59,027 nucleotides of DNA from Gemmatimonadota bacterium (GTDB lineage: Bacteria; Gemmatimonadota; Gemmatimonadetes; Gemmatimonadales; GWC2-71-9), in NCBI GenBank assembly GCA_003222055.1, contig QHUT01000057.1, positions 1 through 59,027 on the forward strand. Reading direction: 5' to 3'. How positions within the stretch are numbered: position 1 is the stretch's first letter; every line of letters begins with the position of its first letter. The translations under genes and the position numbers were made by a program. Below the pieces are notes generated by a model, which had not been told where the DNA came from, ran no database searches, and was given only the letters and a program-made list of their open reading frames with translations. Shown piece by piece: positions 1 through 8,391 of this stretch.

Positions 1-1
1 C

Positions 2-100
2 AACTTTAGTTACCCCAACTTCAACAACGGTCATCCGGATCCGAACGGGCTCCTAAGTGACCCGCGTCGCGCACAACTGGGAGTCGAGTACAACTTCTAA
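2..100 (+). CDS. C-terminal tail of an outer-membrane receptor (5' end outside window)
   Basis: A reading frame is already open at the window edge and closes with TAA at 98-100, leaving 32 residues that end in QLGVEYNF. A terminal Phe with aromatic residues at alternating positions is the usual last strand of an outer-membrane beta-barrel, the signal read by the BAM machinery. A TonB-dependent receptor is the most likely identity because a secreted glycan-active enzyme follows, but the plug and barrel are not visible, so the exact family is inferred. Confidence 0.6.
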   Translation, partial: NFSYPNFNNGHPDPNGLLSDPRRAQLGVEYNF

Positions 101-113
101 GGTGTCACCCACC

Positions 114-146
114 GCGGGCTACCGGTGCACCGCGCCGGTAGCCCGC
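114..146 (+). terminator. Hairpin terminator after the receptor gene
   Basis: A perfect 12-bp inverted repeat (114-125 with 135-146) encloses a 9-nt loop, 13 nt after the receptor stop codon. There is no T-run, as is common for terminators in GC-rich genomes. It separates the receptor from the glucanase gene, whose ATG is at 177. Confidence 0.65.
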
Positions 147-176
147 ACCAGGGAACCGCAGCGATATTCTCCCCGC

Positions 177-1577
177 ATGCCGCGTAGCACACAGGTCGCC
201 GCCGCGCTCGCCGCGGCGATCCTCGCGGCGTGCGGCACCAATCACGCCGAGGGCCCACCGCCCCCGGACTCCGTCCAGGCCGCCGGCTTCCTCGACACGC
301 TCGAGGAGCGGACCTTTCATTACTTCTGGGACCTGACCAACACCACCAACGGCCTGACGCCCGACCGCTGGCCCACTCCATCGTTCTCGAGCATCGCCGC
401 CGTGGGCTTCGCACTCACGGCGTACCCAATTGGGGCAGAGCGTAACCATATCACTCGGGCGCAGGCGGCCCAGCGCGCCGTCACTACGCTGCGCTTCTTC
501 TGGACCGCCACGCAGGACTCCTCCGCCGCGAACGCCACCGGCTATCACGGGTTCTTCTACCACTTCCTCGACATGAACACCGGCAAGCGCTACCAGACGG
601 TCGAGCTGTCGACGATCGACACCGCGCTGCTGCTCGCCGGCGTGCTGTTCTGTCAGTCGTACTTCGACAATACCACCGATTCGACCGAGGCCACCATCCA
701 CCGGCTCGCGGACTCGATCTACCGCCGCACCGACTGGCAATGGGCGGCGCCACACGCGCCGCTTGTCGCGCTCGGCTGGCACCCCGACAGCGGCTTCATT
801 CGGTACGACTGGCGCGGCTACAACGAGGCGATGATCCTCTACATCCTGGCCCTCGGCTCCCCGACTCATGCCGTCGACACCGCCGCCTGGTCCGGGTGGA
901 CCTCCGCCTATCAGTGGGGCACGTTCTACGGCCAGACGCACCTCGGCTTCGCGCCGCTGTTCGGACACCAGTACTCGCATGTGTGGATCGATTTTCATGG
1001 CATTCAGGATTCCTACATGCGGGCGCACGGCATCGACTACTTCGAGAACTCGCGCCGCGCCACGTACGGCCAGCGGGCGTACGCGGCAGCGAACCCGGGC
1101 GGCTGGACCGGCTACAGCGATCGCATCTGGGGCCTCACCGCCTCGGACGGCCCCGGCGACTTCGCGCTCACGCTCGGCGGGCGTCCACGCCAGTTCCACG
1201 GCTACTGGGCGCGCGGCGCGTCGTTCACCGAGACGCCGGACGACGGCACCATCGCGCCCACCGCCGCGGGCGGCTCGATCCCGTTCGCGCCCGAGATCGC
1301 CATCCCCGCTCTGTGGGCCATGCGCCAAACGTACGGCGCCAGCCTGTTCTCCACCTACGGCTTTCGCGACGCCTTCAATCCCACATTCACCCAGAGCCGC
1401 GCGGCCGGGTGGTTCGACGTCGATTACCTCGGCATCGACGAGGGGCCCATCGTCGCGATGATCGAGAACTATCGCACGGGGCTGGTGTGGCGCGTCATGA
1501 AGACGAATCCGTACATCGTGCGGGGGCTGTGCCGGGCGGGGTTCACCGGGGGATGGCTCGCGGGCAAGTGTCCATGA
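177..1577 (+). CDS. Secreted GH144-like / 'glucoamylase' domain lipoprotein
   Basis: The 466-residue protein begins with a lipoprotein signal peptide (lipobox LAAC near residue 20) and continues as one Glycoamylase-type (PF10091-like) domain. Recognisable blocks are the opening FHYFWD segment, a GYHGFFYHFLD stretch, RYDWRGYNEAM, and HVWIDFHG followed by GLTASDGPG. Characterised relatives (GH144) are endo-beta-1,2-glucanases with an alpha/alpha barrel, so an extracytoplasmic beta-glucan hydrolase tethered to a membrane is likely. The ATG at 177 is chosen because it starts the signal peptide; the longer open frame upstream overlaps the receptor tail and the terminator. The substrate is inferred. 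Confidence 0.8.
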   Translation: MPRSTQVAAALAAAILAACGTNHAEGPPPPDSVQAAGFLDTLEERTFHYFWDLTNTTNGLTPDRWPTPSFSSIAAVGFALTAYPIGAERNHITRAQAAQRAVTTLRFFWTATQDSSAANATGYHGFFYHFLDMNTGKRYQTVELSTIDTALLLAGVLFCQSYFDNTTDSTEATIHRLADSIYRRTDWQWAAPHAPLVALGWHPDSGFIRYDWRGYNEAMILYILALGSPTHAVDTAAWSGWTSAYQWGTFYGQTHLGFAPLFGHQYSHVWIDFHGIQDSYMRAHGIDYFENSRRATYGQRAYAAANPGGWTGYSDRIWGLTASDGPGDFALTLGGRPRQFHGYWARGASFTETPDDGTIAPTAAGGSIPFAPEIAIPALWAMRQTYGASLFSTYGFRDAFNPTFTQSRAAGWFDVDYLGIDEGPIVAMIENYRTGLVWRVMKTNPYIVRGLCRAGFTGGWLAGKCP

Positions 1578-1604
1578 GAGTGTCGAGGGGCGGGGCTCGA
1601 TGTC

Positions 1605-1681
1605 CCCAGGCTAAAGCCTGGGCCCAACATGACACTGCCCTTAAGGGCAGTGCACCAGTGGGCCCACCCTTTCAGGGTGGG
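1605..1681. repeat. Three tandem palindromes between the glucanase and pfkA
   Basis: Three perfect inverted repeats follow one another: 1605-1611/1616-1622 (7-bp arms, loop TAAA), 1633-1652 (20-bp uninterrupted palindrome centred on CTTAAG) and 1663-1670/1674-1681 (8-bp arms, loop TTC). A weaker stem (1583-1587/1596-1600) precedes them. They fill the gap between the glucanase stop and the pfkA Shine-Dalgarno. They could terminate the upstream transcript, but three consecutive, sequence-unrelated palindromes look more like a REP/BIME-style intergenic cluster. Confidence 0.75.
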
Positions 1682-1709
1682 AATATCTCATGACGGAGAG
1701 GTCGAAGTG

Positions 1710-2681
1710 ATGAAGCGGGTTGCCGTGTTGACGAGCGGCGGCGACGCGCCGGGCATGAACGCGGCGCTGCGCGCCGTGGTGCGCGTGGGGGCGACGCAGG
1801 GACTCGAGGTGATCGGCGTCCGCCAGGGCTATACGGGCCTGATCGGAGGTCAGCTGCAGCCCCTGGGCCCGCGCGACGTCGCCGGCATCATCCATCTCGG
1901 CGGCACCATGCTCGGCAGCGCCCGCTCCAACGAGTTCCGCACGCCCGAAGGACGCGATTGTGCGCTCCGTGTGCTGGGACAGAACCGGGTGGACGGCCTC
2001 GTCGTGATCGGCGGCAACGGCTCGCTCTCGGGCGCACACGCACTCTCGCAAGCCGGCTTTCGCGTGGTAGGCGTGGCCTCGACCATCGACAACGACGTGA
2101 ACGGCGCCGACATCACGATCGGCGTGGACACCGCCTTGAACACCGCGCTCGAGGCGATCGACCGCCTCAAGACCACCGCGTCGTCGCACCAGCGCGCCTT
2201 CGTGGTGGAGGTGATGGGGCGCGCCCACGGCTATCTCGCCCTCATGGCCGGGATCGCCGGCGGGGCCGACGTGGTGGTCATCCCCGAGGTGGAGAGCGAC
2301 CCCGATGCGGTGGCGGCGGCGCTGCGGGGCGCCTACACGCGCGGCAAGCGGCACGCCATGGTGGTGGTGGCGGAGGGCGCGAAGTGGAATGCGGCGGCGC
2401 TGGCCGACTACTTCGCCCACCACCGCGAGCGCATCGGCTTCGAGCTGCGCGCCACGATCCTCGGCCACGTGCAGCGCGGCGGCGGGCCCGGCGCGTTCGA
2501 CCGGCTGCTGGCGAGCCGCACCGCCGCGGCCGCCGTCGAGCGGCTGGTCGCGGGCGAGGCGGGGATCTTCACCGCGCTCGTGAACGGGGTCGTGGCCGCG
2601 CTGCCGCTCGAGCGGGTGCTCACGCCCAAGCCGCCGCCCGATCCGGAGCTCGTGAGGCTGGCGACGCTGCTGGCGCGGTGA
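1710..2681 (+). CDS. pfkA: 6-phosphofructokinase (PfkA family)
   Basis: This 323-residue enzyme should phosphorylate fructose 6-phosphate in glycolysis. It has the N-terminal TSGGDAPGMNAALR block, the catalytic TIDND motif with Asp127 and the MGRAHG segment with Arg171. Gly104 is typical of ATP-using rather than PPi-using enzymes. The conserved Mg-binding Asp103 of GGDGS is replaced by Asn (GGNGS), which is unusual. The start ATG at 1710 has a GGAGAGG ribosome binding site 8 nt upstream; an in-frame GTG lies one codon earlier. The gene ends 7 nt before the stop of the convergent VPS10 gene with no obvious terminator. Confidence 0.93.
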   Translation: MKRVAVLTSGGDAPGMNAALRAVVRVGATQGLEVIGVRQGYTGLIGGQLQPLGPRDVAGIIHLGGTMLGSARSNEFRTPEGRDCALRVLGQNRVDGLVVIGGNGSLSGAHALSQAGFRVVGVASTIDNDVNGADITIGVDTALNTALEAIDRLKTTASSHQRAFVVEVMGRAHGYLALMAGIAGGADVVVIPEVESDPDAVAAALRGAYTRGKRHAMVVVAEGAKWNAAALADYFAHHRERIGFELRATILGHVQRGGGPGAFDRLLASRTAAAAVERLVAGEAGIFTALVNGVVAALPLERVLTPKPPPDPELVRLATLLAR

Positions 2682-2688
2682 GGACTGT

Positions 2689-5600
2689 TCACCTGCCGGT
2701 TGCCGGTGAGGGGAGCCGCAGCTCCACGGCGCGCGCCCGCACCGTCTGCGCCCCCGCCGACTTGAGCGCCGTGTTCACGGCCGGCAGGTCGCTCTTCAAG
2801 GCGTCCGCGAGCGCCACGAGCTGCTTCTGGATCTGCGGCGCGAACAGCCGGAACACGTCGGACATTTGCGCCGTCGGCCGCGCGTCCGTAGTGCTCGCCG
2901 CGAAGATCAGCGAGCTGAGGCGCTCGGTCGGGCCCGGCGGATACACCAGCGCGTCTTCGTCCGCCTGGCTGTGCACCTGATACAGTCCGTCTTCGATGGC
3001 GTCGAGCTTCTGAATGAACGTCCGGGCCGCGTCCGCCGCACCCGGTGCTCCTCCGGCGGCATCGGTAAGCTGCGCGCGCACGTTGCGGATCGTGATGATC
3101 GCGTTCGTCACGGCGTTCACCGTATCGCGCAGCTGCTTGAGAAACGCGAACTGCGCCTGCAGATCGGCCGGCGTGACCTTGGACCGGGGATCGAGCTTGA
3201 GCGCGAAGCTCTGCGTGGCGGATCTCCCGCCCACCGTGAGCCGCACCTGGTAGCGGCCGGGAAGCGCCATCGGCCCGTCGGTCGCGACGCCGTTGATCCC
3301 CCAGAAGCTCCGCGCCGGGGCGTACTTCATGTTCCAGGCGAACATGTTGAGGCCTTGCTTGTTGGGCGCTCGCGGCTCGGCCGGCGGCCGGCGGGGCCAG
3401 GGCTTGTCCTCGTCCTTCAAGGTGTCCGCGAACAGGGTGCCCAGGATGCTGTCGACCTTGGCCGAATCGGTGACGCCCGCCTGCTTCAGGCTGTCGGTCC
3501 GGGACTTCTTCACGGCGTCCACCTTGAGACTGTCCGCCGCGGTGATCGAGTCCTGCCGGCTCGAGAAGCTGCGGATCAGGCGGCCGCGACCGTCGAGGAT
3601 GTCGAGCGTGACGCGTCGGTCTTTGTCTTTGAGCCAATAGTAGATCATGGCGCCGCTGGGCGGATTCTTGCCGACCGGGTGGGCGTCGTTCCCCGGCAGC
3701 TGGAAGCCGCCGCCCCAGTCGACGCGATAGGCGTCGCTTGGCTTGAAGAGATGCATGGCTTCGCGCGGCGTCGCCTTCACGAGCTGGCGCAGCGGCGCGA
3801 TGTCGTCGAGGATCCAGAACGATCTACCGTGTGTTGCCGCTACCAAGTCACCCTGTTTGACCGCCAGGTCGTGCACGGGCACGATGGGCAGGTTGCGACG
3901 TAGGGATCCCCAGCTCGCACCGTCATCAAAGGAAACCCACACGCCGCGCTCCGTGCCCGCGAACAACAGGCCGCGCCGTACCGGGTCCTCGCGCACCACC
4001 CGCACGAACTCGGTGGCGGGCAGGCCCTTCACGATCTTGGTCCAGCTGCGCCCGTAGTCCGTCGTCTTCCAGATGTAAGGCGCCATGTCCTCGAGCTGGT
4101 AGCGGTTCGCCGCCACGTACGCGGTTCCCGGCGCGTAGTGCGACGCTTCGATGATCGATACGCGCGTGAAGTCGCCGATCGCCTTCGGCGTCACGTCGGT
4201 CCAGGTCTTGCCGCCGTCGCGCGTCAGGTGGATCAGCCCGTCGTCCGAGCCGGCCCAGATCAGTCCTTTCACCCGGGGTGATTCGGCGATCGCGAAGATC
4301 GTCCCGTAGTACTCGGCTGTGGTCTGGTCCAGCGTGATCGGACCGCCCGAGGGGCCGAGCGTCGTCGGATCGTGACGGGTGAGATCGGGCGACACCACCG
4401 TCCAGCTCTGACCCTCGTTGGTCGTCTTGAAGAGCACATTGCCGCCGATGTAGAGCACGTGCGGGTCGTGCGGCGAGATCAGCAGGGGCGCGGTCCACTG
4501 GAAGCGGTACTTCCCTTCCGCCGCGGCGTGGCCGTCGGGGCTGTCGGGCCACGGACTGATCAACCGGAACGTGTTGTTCTTGTGGTCCACCCGGCCGAGG
4601 AAGCCCGAGTTGTCGCCGCCGAAGGTGATGTCGGGGTTGTCGGGCCGCGCCTGGATATAGCCCGACTCGCCGGACACGTCGTACCACTGCGCCCGGTCGA
4701 TTCCCCCGGGCCAGCGGCTCGGCCCGCACACGCCCGAGTTGTCTTGCTGCGCGCCGCAGACGCGATACGGAAAATGGTTCGTGGTCTCGACGTGATAGAA
4801 CTGCGCCGTCGCCACGTCCTGGTCGGTCCACGTCTTGCCGCCGTTGAACGAGACGTTGGGGCCGCCGTCGTTTCCCTCGATCAGACGGTTGGCGTCGTTC
4901 GACGCGATCCACAAGTCGTGATTGTCGCCGTGCGGATCGATCACGTGACGGAACGTGACCCCGCCGTCCGTGGACTTGAACAGATTGACCTCCGGCGCCC
5001 ACACGGTGTTCGTGTCCTTGGGATCGGCAAAGATCTTCGAGTAGTACCAGGCCCGCTCCCGCAGCTTGTGCTCGGAGTTCACGTACCTCCACGTCGAGCC
5101 GCTGTCGTCCGAGCGGTACACGCCGCCGGAATCCGCCTCGATCAGCGCCCACACGCGCGCCGGCTTGGCCGGAGAGACCGCGATCCCGATGTTCCCCCAC
5201 AGACCGGTGGGGAGGCCCGGATTCTTGGTGAGCTCGGTCCAGTGCTCGCCCGCGTCCGTGGACTTGAACAGTCCGCTCCCCGCGCCGCCCGACACGAGCG
5301 TCCAGGGGCGGCGCTGCGCCTGCCACAGGCCGGCGTATAGCACATTCGGGTTGGTGGGATCGAGGATCAGGTCCGCCGCACCGGTTGAGTCGTTCCGGAA
5401 CAGCACTTTGTTCCAGGTCTTGCCGCCGTCGCTGGTCTTGTAGACGCCCCGCTCGGGGTTGGGTCCGAAGGCATGCCCCTGCGCCGCCACGTAGACGATG
5501 TCGGGGTTGGTGGGATGGACCCGCACGCGCGCGATCTGCTGCGTCTCGGCGAGCCCGAGCGAGGTCCACGTCTTGCCGCCGTCGGTCGTCTTCCAGACGC

Positions 5601-5964
5601 CGTCGCCGTGGGACACGTTGCCGCGGATCGGGAACTCGCCGGTGCCGACGTACACGACGTCGGGATTCGACTCGGAGACGCCGATCGCCCCGATGGTGCC
5701 GCCGAAGTACTTGTCGGTCACGGGCAGCCAGGTGTTGCCGCCGTCGGTGCTCTTGAAGACGCCGCCGCCCGTGGTGCCGAACCAGTACTCGTTGGGGCGG
5801 GCCGCCGAGCCCGCGACCGCGACGCTGCGGCCGCCACGGAAAATGCCGATCTCGCGCCAGGTGAGCCCGGCGAACACGGTCGAGTCGTAGGCTTGGGCCG
5901 GAGCGGAGCGGGCCGGGACGAGCAGCAGGACGACGGCGGCGAAGGACAGCGAGCGAACGGACAC
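2689..5964 (-). CDS. Secreted VPS10/sortilin-type BNR propeller protein
   Basis: The 1,091-residue protein starts with a Sec signal peptide (SLSFAAVVLLLVPARSAPAQ). It then carries many BNR/sortilin repeats with the recurrent pattern S/T-x-DGGxTW (for example FKSTDGGNTW, WKTTDGGKTW, YKTSDGGKTW), which build beta-propellers of the VPS10 type. The last 300 residues are a separate alpha/beta and helical region. Such proteins of about 1,000 residues are common and multi-copy in Gemmatimonadota and Acidobacteriota; the substrate is unknown and glycan binding or hydrolysis is only guessed. The GTG start at 5964 has a perfect AGGAGG 9 nt upstream, which excludes the long N-terminal extension of the open frame. 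It probably forms an operon with the gene ending at 6039. Confidence 0.87.
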   Translation of the reverse strand: MSVRSLSFAAVVLLLVPARSAPAQAYDSTVFAGLTWREIGIFRGGRSVAVAGSAARPNEYWFGTTGGGVFKSTDGGNTWLPVTDKYFGGTIGAIGVSESNPDVVYVGTGEFPIRGNVSHGDGVWKTTDGGKTWTSLGLAETQQIARVRVHPTNPDIVYVAAQGHAFGPNPERGVYKTSDGGKTWNKVLFRNDSTGAADLILDPTNPNVLYAGLWQAQRRPWTLVSGGAGSGLFKSTDAGEHWTELTKNPGLPTGLWGNIGIAVSPAKPARVWALIEADSGGVYRSDDSGSTWRYVNSEHKLRERAWYYSKIFADPKDTNTVWAPEVNLFKSTDGGVTFRHVIDPHGDNHDLWIASNDANRLIEGNDGGPNVSFNGGKTWTDQDVATAQFYHVETTNHFPYRVCGAQQDNSGVCGPSRWPGGIDRAQWYDVSGESGYIQARPDNPDITFGGDNSGFLGRVDHKNNTFRLISPWPDSPDGHAAAEGKYRFQWTAPLLISPHDPHVLYIGGNVLFKTTNEGQSWTVVSPDLTRHDPTTLGPSGGPITLDQTTAEYYGTIFAIAESPRVKGLIWAGSDDGLIHLTRDGGKTWTDVTPKAIGDFTRVSIIEASHYAPGTAYVAANRYQLEDMAPYIWKTTDYGRSWTKIVKGLPATEFVRVVREDPVRRGLLFAGTERGVWVSFDDGASWGSLRRNLPIVPVHDLAVKQGDLVAATHGRSFWILDDIAPLRQLVKATPREAMHLFKPSDAYRVDWGGGFQLPGNDAHPVGKNPPSGAMIYYWLKDKDRRVTLDILDGRGRLIRSFSSRQDSITAADSLKVDAVKKSRTDSLKQAGVTDSAKVDSILGTLFADTLKDEDKPWPRRPPAEPRAPNKQGLNMFAWNMKYAPARSFWGINGVATDGPMALPGRYQVRLTVGGRSATQSFALKLDPRSKVTPADLQAQFAFLKQLRDTVNAVTNAIITIRNVRAQLTDAAGGAPGAADAARTFIQKLDAIEDGLYQVHSQADEDALVYPPGPTERLSSLIFAASTTDARPTAQMSDVFRLFAPQIQKQLVALADALKSDLPAVNTALKSAGAQTVRARAVELRLPSPATGR

Positions 5965-6038
5965 GGGGTTCGGCCTCCTGAGGGTGGCGAGCAGAACCAC
6001 CACGTAAGCACGTAAGGGCCGAACCCCGCAAGGGTGCT

Positions 6039-6716
6039 TCAGGGCTTGGGCATCATCATCCCCGGCATGTCGAGCGGCTTCTCGGTGATGGACGACTTGG
6101 CGTCCGAGCCGCGCGCGGTGAGCGCCATGTCGCCCTGCCTGCCGTGCGTCTTGACGAGCCCGAACGGGACGTCCCGCGACCCCCACACCTCGGCGCCGTC
6201 GTCGGTCGCGACGTGCAACGTCCGGAACGTGCCCGCGGGCACCGTGACCGACTCCCACCCGACCACATGCGCGCCGCTGCAGCGGGCCGCCCAGTCGAAG
6301 GCCGACGTGTTCTGCCCCGCCTGTTTCCCCATCAGGGTGGCCATGGGGCCGGGGATTTTCATGGCGGGTTGCGCGCCCATCTTGACGATCAACCCGCGCG
6401 GCGCCGCCACGCCCGCCGCGAGGCTGGGGTTCAAGATCTGCACGACCCCCGAGTGCCCGGGGTCCTTCCCCATAAAGCTCACCTCGAACCAGTAGAGCGT
6501 CGTGTCCCCCACTCGCTCCGAGCCGACCACCGCCAGTCGCAGCTTGCCCGCTTCGGAGCCGCCGTTCGTCGCGTCGAACGAAGCCCACTGGCCGGGCTTC
6601 GCGTCGCCGACGGTCTTACAGACGTCCGCCAGGTCGGTCGCGGTCTGGGCGCGGACCACGGGCGCCGTGAGGAATCCGATCGTGAGTGTGGCGATCAGGC
6701 TGCGTGGCCTGGACAT
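6039..6716 (-). CDS. Secreted protein of unknown function
   Basis: The 225-residue protein has a signal peptide (cleavage probably after VVRAQ, residue 24) and a mostly beta-rich body ending in a Met/Pro-rich tail (MPGMMMPKP). I do not recognise the family. A strong AAGGAGAG ribosome binding site precedes the ATG at 6714-6716. It is transcribed with the VPS10 gene 74 nt downstream and diverges from the ATP-grasp gene, so the 74-nt gap 6717-6790 must hold two promoters. Confidence 0.7.
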   Translation of the reverse strand: MSRPRSLIATLTIGFLTAPVVRAQTATDLADVCKTVGDAKPGQWASFDATNGGSEAGKLRLAVVGSERVGDTTLYWFEVSFMGKDPGHSGVVQILNPSLAAGVAAPRGLIVKMGAQPAMKIPGPMATLMGKQAGQNTSAFDWAARCSGAHVVGWESVTVPAGTFRTLHVATDDGAEVWGSRDVPFGLVKTHGRQGDMALTARGSDAKSSITEKPLDMPGMMMPKP

Positions 6717-6790
6717 ATCGAGCTCTCCTTGCGCTGAATGGACGGGCGTGAAACATAGCGCGGCGGCCCCGGCGCGGTTTGCTTTCTGCC

Positions 6791-7651
6791 GTGACCCGCA
6801 TCGCGCTCGCGACCTACGCCAACCTCCCGACGCTGAACGACGACGACCGGCGACTCGTGGCCGCCCTGGCCGCGCTCGGCGTGACGGCCGTCCCGGCCGT
6901 GTGGGACTCCGGCGAAGTGTGCTGGGACGAGTTCCACGGCGTGCTGATCCGCTCCTGCTGGGATTACCACCTCCGCCTCCCCGAGTTCCTCGAGTGGATC
7001 GCCCGGCTCGAGCGAGCCGGCATCGCAGTATGGAATCCGGCGGACCTGTTGCGCTGGAACTGCCATAAGGGCTACCTGCGGGACCTGGCGGCGCGGGGCG
7101 TGGCCACCGTGCCGACGCGCTGGCTCGCGCGTGGGGAGCAGGTGGACCTCCCCGCCCTGCTCGCCGACGCGCGATGGCGGGATGCCGTGGTCAAGCCCGC
7201 GGTCTCCGCGAGCGCCTCCGGGACGTGGCGCACCTCGATCGACACCGCGACCACGGATCGAGCACGGCTCGACCGGCTGCTCGCCGCGGGGGACGTGATG
7301 GTGCAGCCGTTGCTCTCCGAAGTGGGCGACGCCGGCGAGTGGTCTTTGGTGTTTCTCGACCGCGGGTTCAGCCACGCGGTCCTGAAGCGGCCGGCATCGG
7401 GGGACTACCGCGTGCAGTGGGAGTTCGGCGGGTCGGCCGTGTCCGCGGTTGCGGCGCGTCGTTTGATCGCCGACGCCGAGCGTGTGATCGCGGCCGTGCC
7501 GGGCGACCCGCTGTATGCGCGCGTGGACGGGGTGGAGCGCGAGGGCCGGCTCGTGCTCATGGAGCTCGAGCTGATCGAGCCGCACCTGTTCCTGGGCTGG
7601 GATGCTCAAGCCGCGGGCCGCCTGGCGCGCGCCATTCGGGAGACCGCATGA
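6791..7651 (+). CDS. ATP-grasp ligase (DcsG/RimK-like)
   Basis: This 286-residue protein fits the ATP-grasp family that includes the cycloserine-pathway cyclo-ligase DcsG and RimK/glutathione-synthetase-like enzymes. The N-terminal IALATYANLPTLNDDDR block and the SCWDYHLR motif are followed by the nucleotide-binding VVKPAVSASASGT strand and loop. The C-terminal catalytic strand VLMELELIEPHLFLG contains the metal-binding acidic residues. Such enzymes join a carboxylate to an amine using ATP. The GTG at 6791 is favoured over a TTG four codons upstream; neither has a good ribosome binding site, so the mRNA may be nearly leaderless. Its stop overlaps the next ATG (ATGA), implying coupled translation. 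Confidence 0.8.
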   Translation: MTRIALATYANLPTLNDDDRRLVAALAALGVTAVPAVWDSGEVCWDEFHGVLIRSCWDYHLRLPEFLEWIARLERAGIAVWNPADLLRWNCHKGYLRDLAARGVATVPTRWLARGEQVDLPALLADARWRDAVVKPAVSASASGTWRTSIDTATTDRARLDRLLAAGDVMVQPLLSEVGDAGEWSLVFLDRGFSHAVLKRPASGDYRVQWEFGGSAVSAVAARRLIADAERVIAAVPGDPLYARVDGVEREGRLVLMELELIEPHLFLGWDAQAAGRLARAIRETA

Positions 7652-8391
7652 CCACCGCACGCTCGCGCTTCATCGCCGCCGCGTTCGATCACGGCCAGGT
7701 GCCCACGATCGCCTGCTTCAACAAGGCCACCACGGCGCTGGGCGTGGACTTCGACCGGCTCGTCGCCGCGCTCCAGAAGTTCGTGGACCAGTACTTCGTC
7801 CCGGTGTGGGGCACGCCGGCGAAGCTCGTCAAGACGACCGGATTCCGCAAAGGGGCCTGGGCCCTCGCGTTCCTGGACCGTGCGGACGTGGCGAACGCGC
7901 TCGGCTATCACGACCTGACCCCGGACGGCCTGCCGCTCTCGAAGGTGTTCGTCCAGACCACCCGCGAAGGGAAACAGAAGGTGAGCGTCACCGCGTGCCA
8001 CGAGCTGGCGGAGATGCTCGTCGATCCGGCGATCAATCTGGCGGCCACGGGCCCCGGCAATGCGTTCTACGCCTACGAGACGGCGGACGCCGTGGAGGAG
8101 GTCGAGTTCACCATCGACGGGATCGCGATGAGCGATTTCGTGTATCCGGCGTGGTTCGAGGCGTTCCGCAAGCCCGGCTCGGCGCAGTTCGACTACGCGA
8201 AAAAGGTCCGACGCCCGTTCCAGATCCTGGCGGGCGGCTACATGAGCGTGTTCAAGAACGGCAAATGGACGCAACTGTTCGGCTCGCGGGCCAAGGCGCG
8301 CCGCTTCCGACAGGAAGATCGTCGCGGCCACCGCAGCACCTACCGCGGGCGGACTCACCGGATGCGGCGCTCGCGCCGCCCGGCGCGTTGA
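7648..8391 (+). CDS. Uncharacterised protein with an HExxE motif
   Basis: The 247-residue protein is translationally coupled to the ATP-grasp gene through a 4-nt ATGA overlap. Near its middle is VTACHELAEMLVDPAI: a His-Glu pair followed by Glu and a conserved-looking Asp-Pro, resembling a zincin helix in which the second His of HExxH is Glu. The last 30 residues are extremely basic (RRSRRPAR end), suggesting nucleic-acid or membrane-phosphate contact. There is no signal peptide. A metallopeptidase-like fold is a guess from the motif alone. The stop codon directly abuts the stop of the PQQ dehydrogenase on the other strand. Confidence 0.65.
   Translation: MTTARSRFIAAAFDHGQVPTIACFNKATTALGVDFDRLVAALQKFVDQYFVPVWGTPAKLVKTTGFRKGAWALAFLDRADVANALGYHDLTPDGLPLSKVFVQTTREGKQKVSVTACHELAEMLVDPAINLAATGPGNAFYAYETADAVEEVEFTIDGIAMSDFVYPAWFEAFRKPGSAQFDYAKKVRRPFQILAGGYMSVFKNGKWTQLFGSRAKARRFRQEDRRGHRSTYRGRTHRMRRSRRPAR

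Noticed and set aside
5965-6588. N-terminal extension of the VPS10 protein
   Set aside because: The open frame upstream of 5964 is antisense to no gene but overlaps the separate secreted-protein gene, and the GTG at 5964 has both a perfect AGGAGG and a signal peptide.
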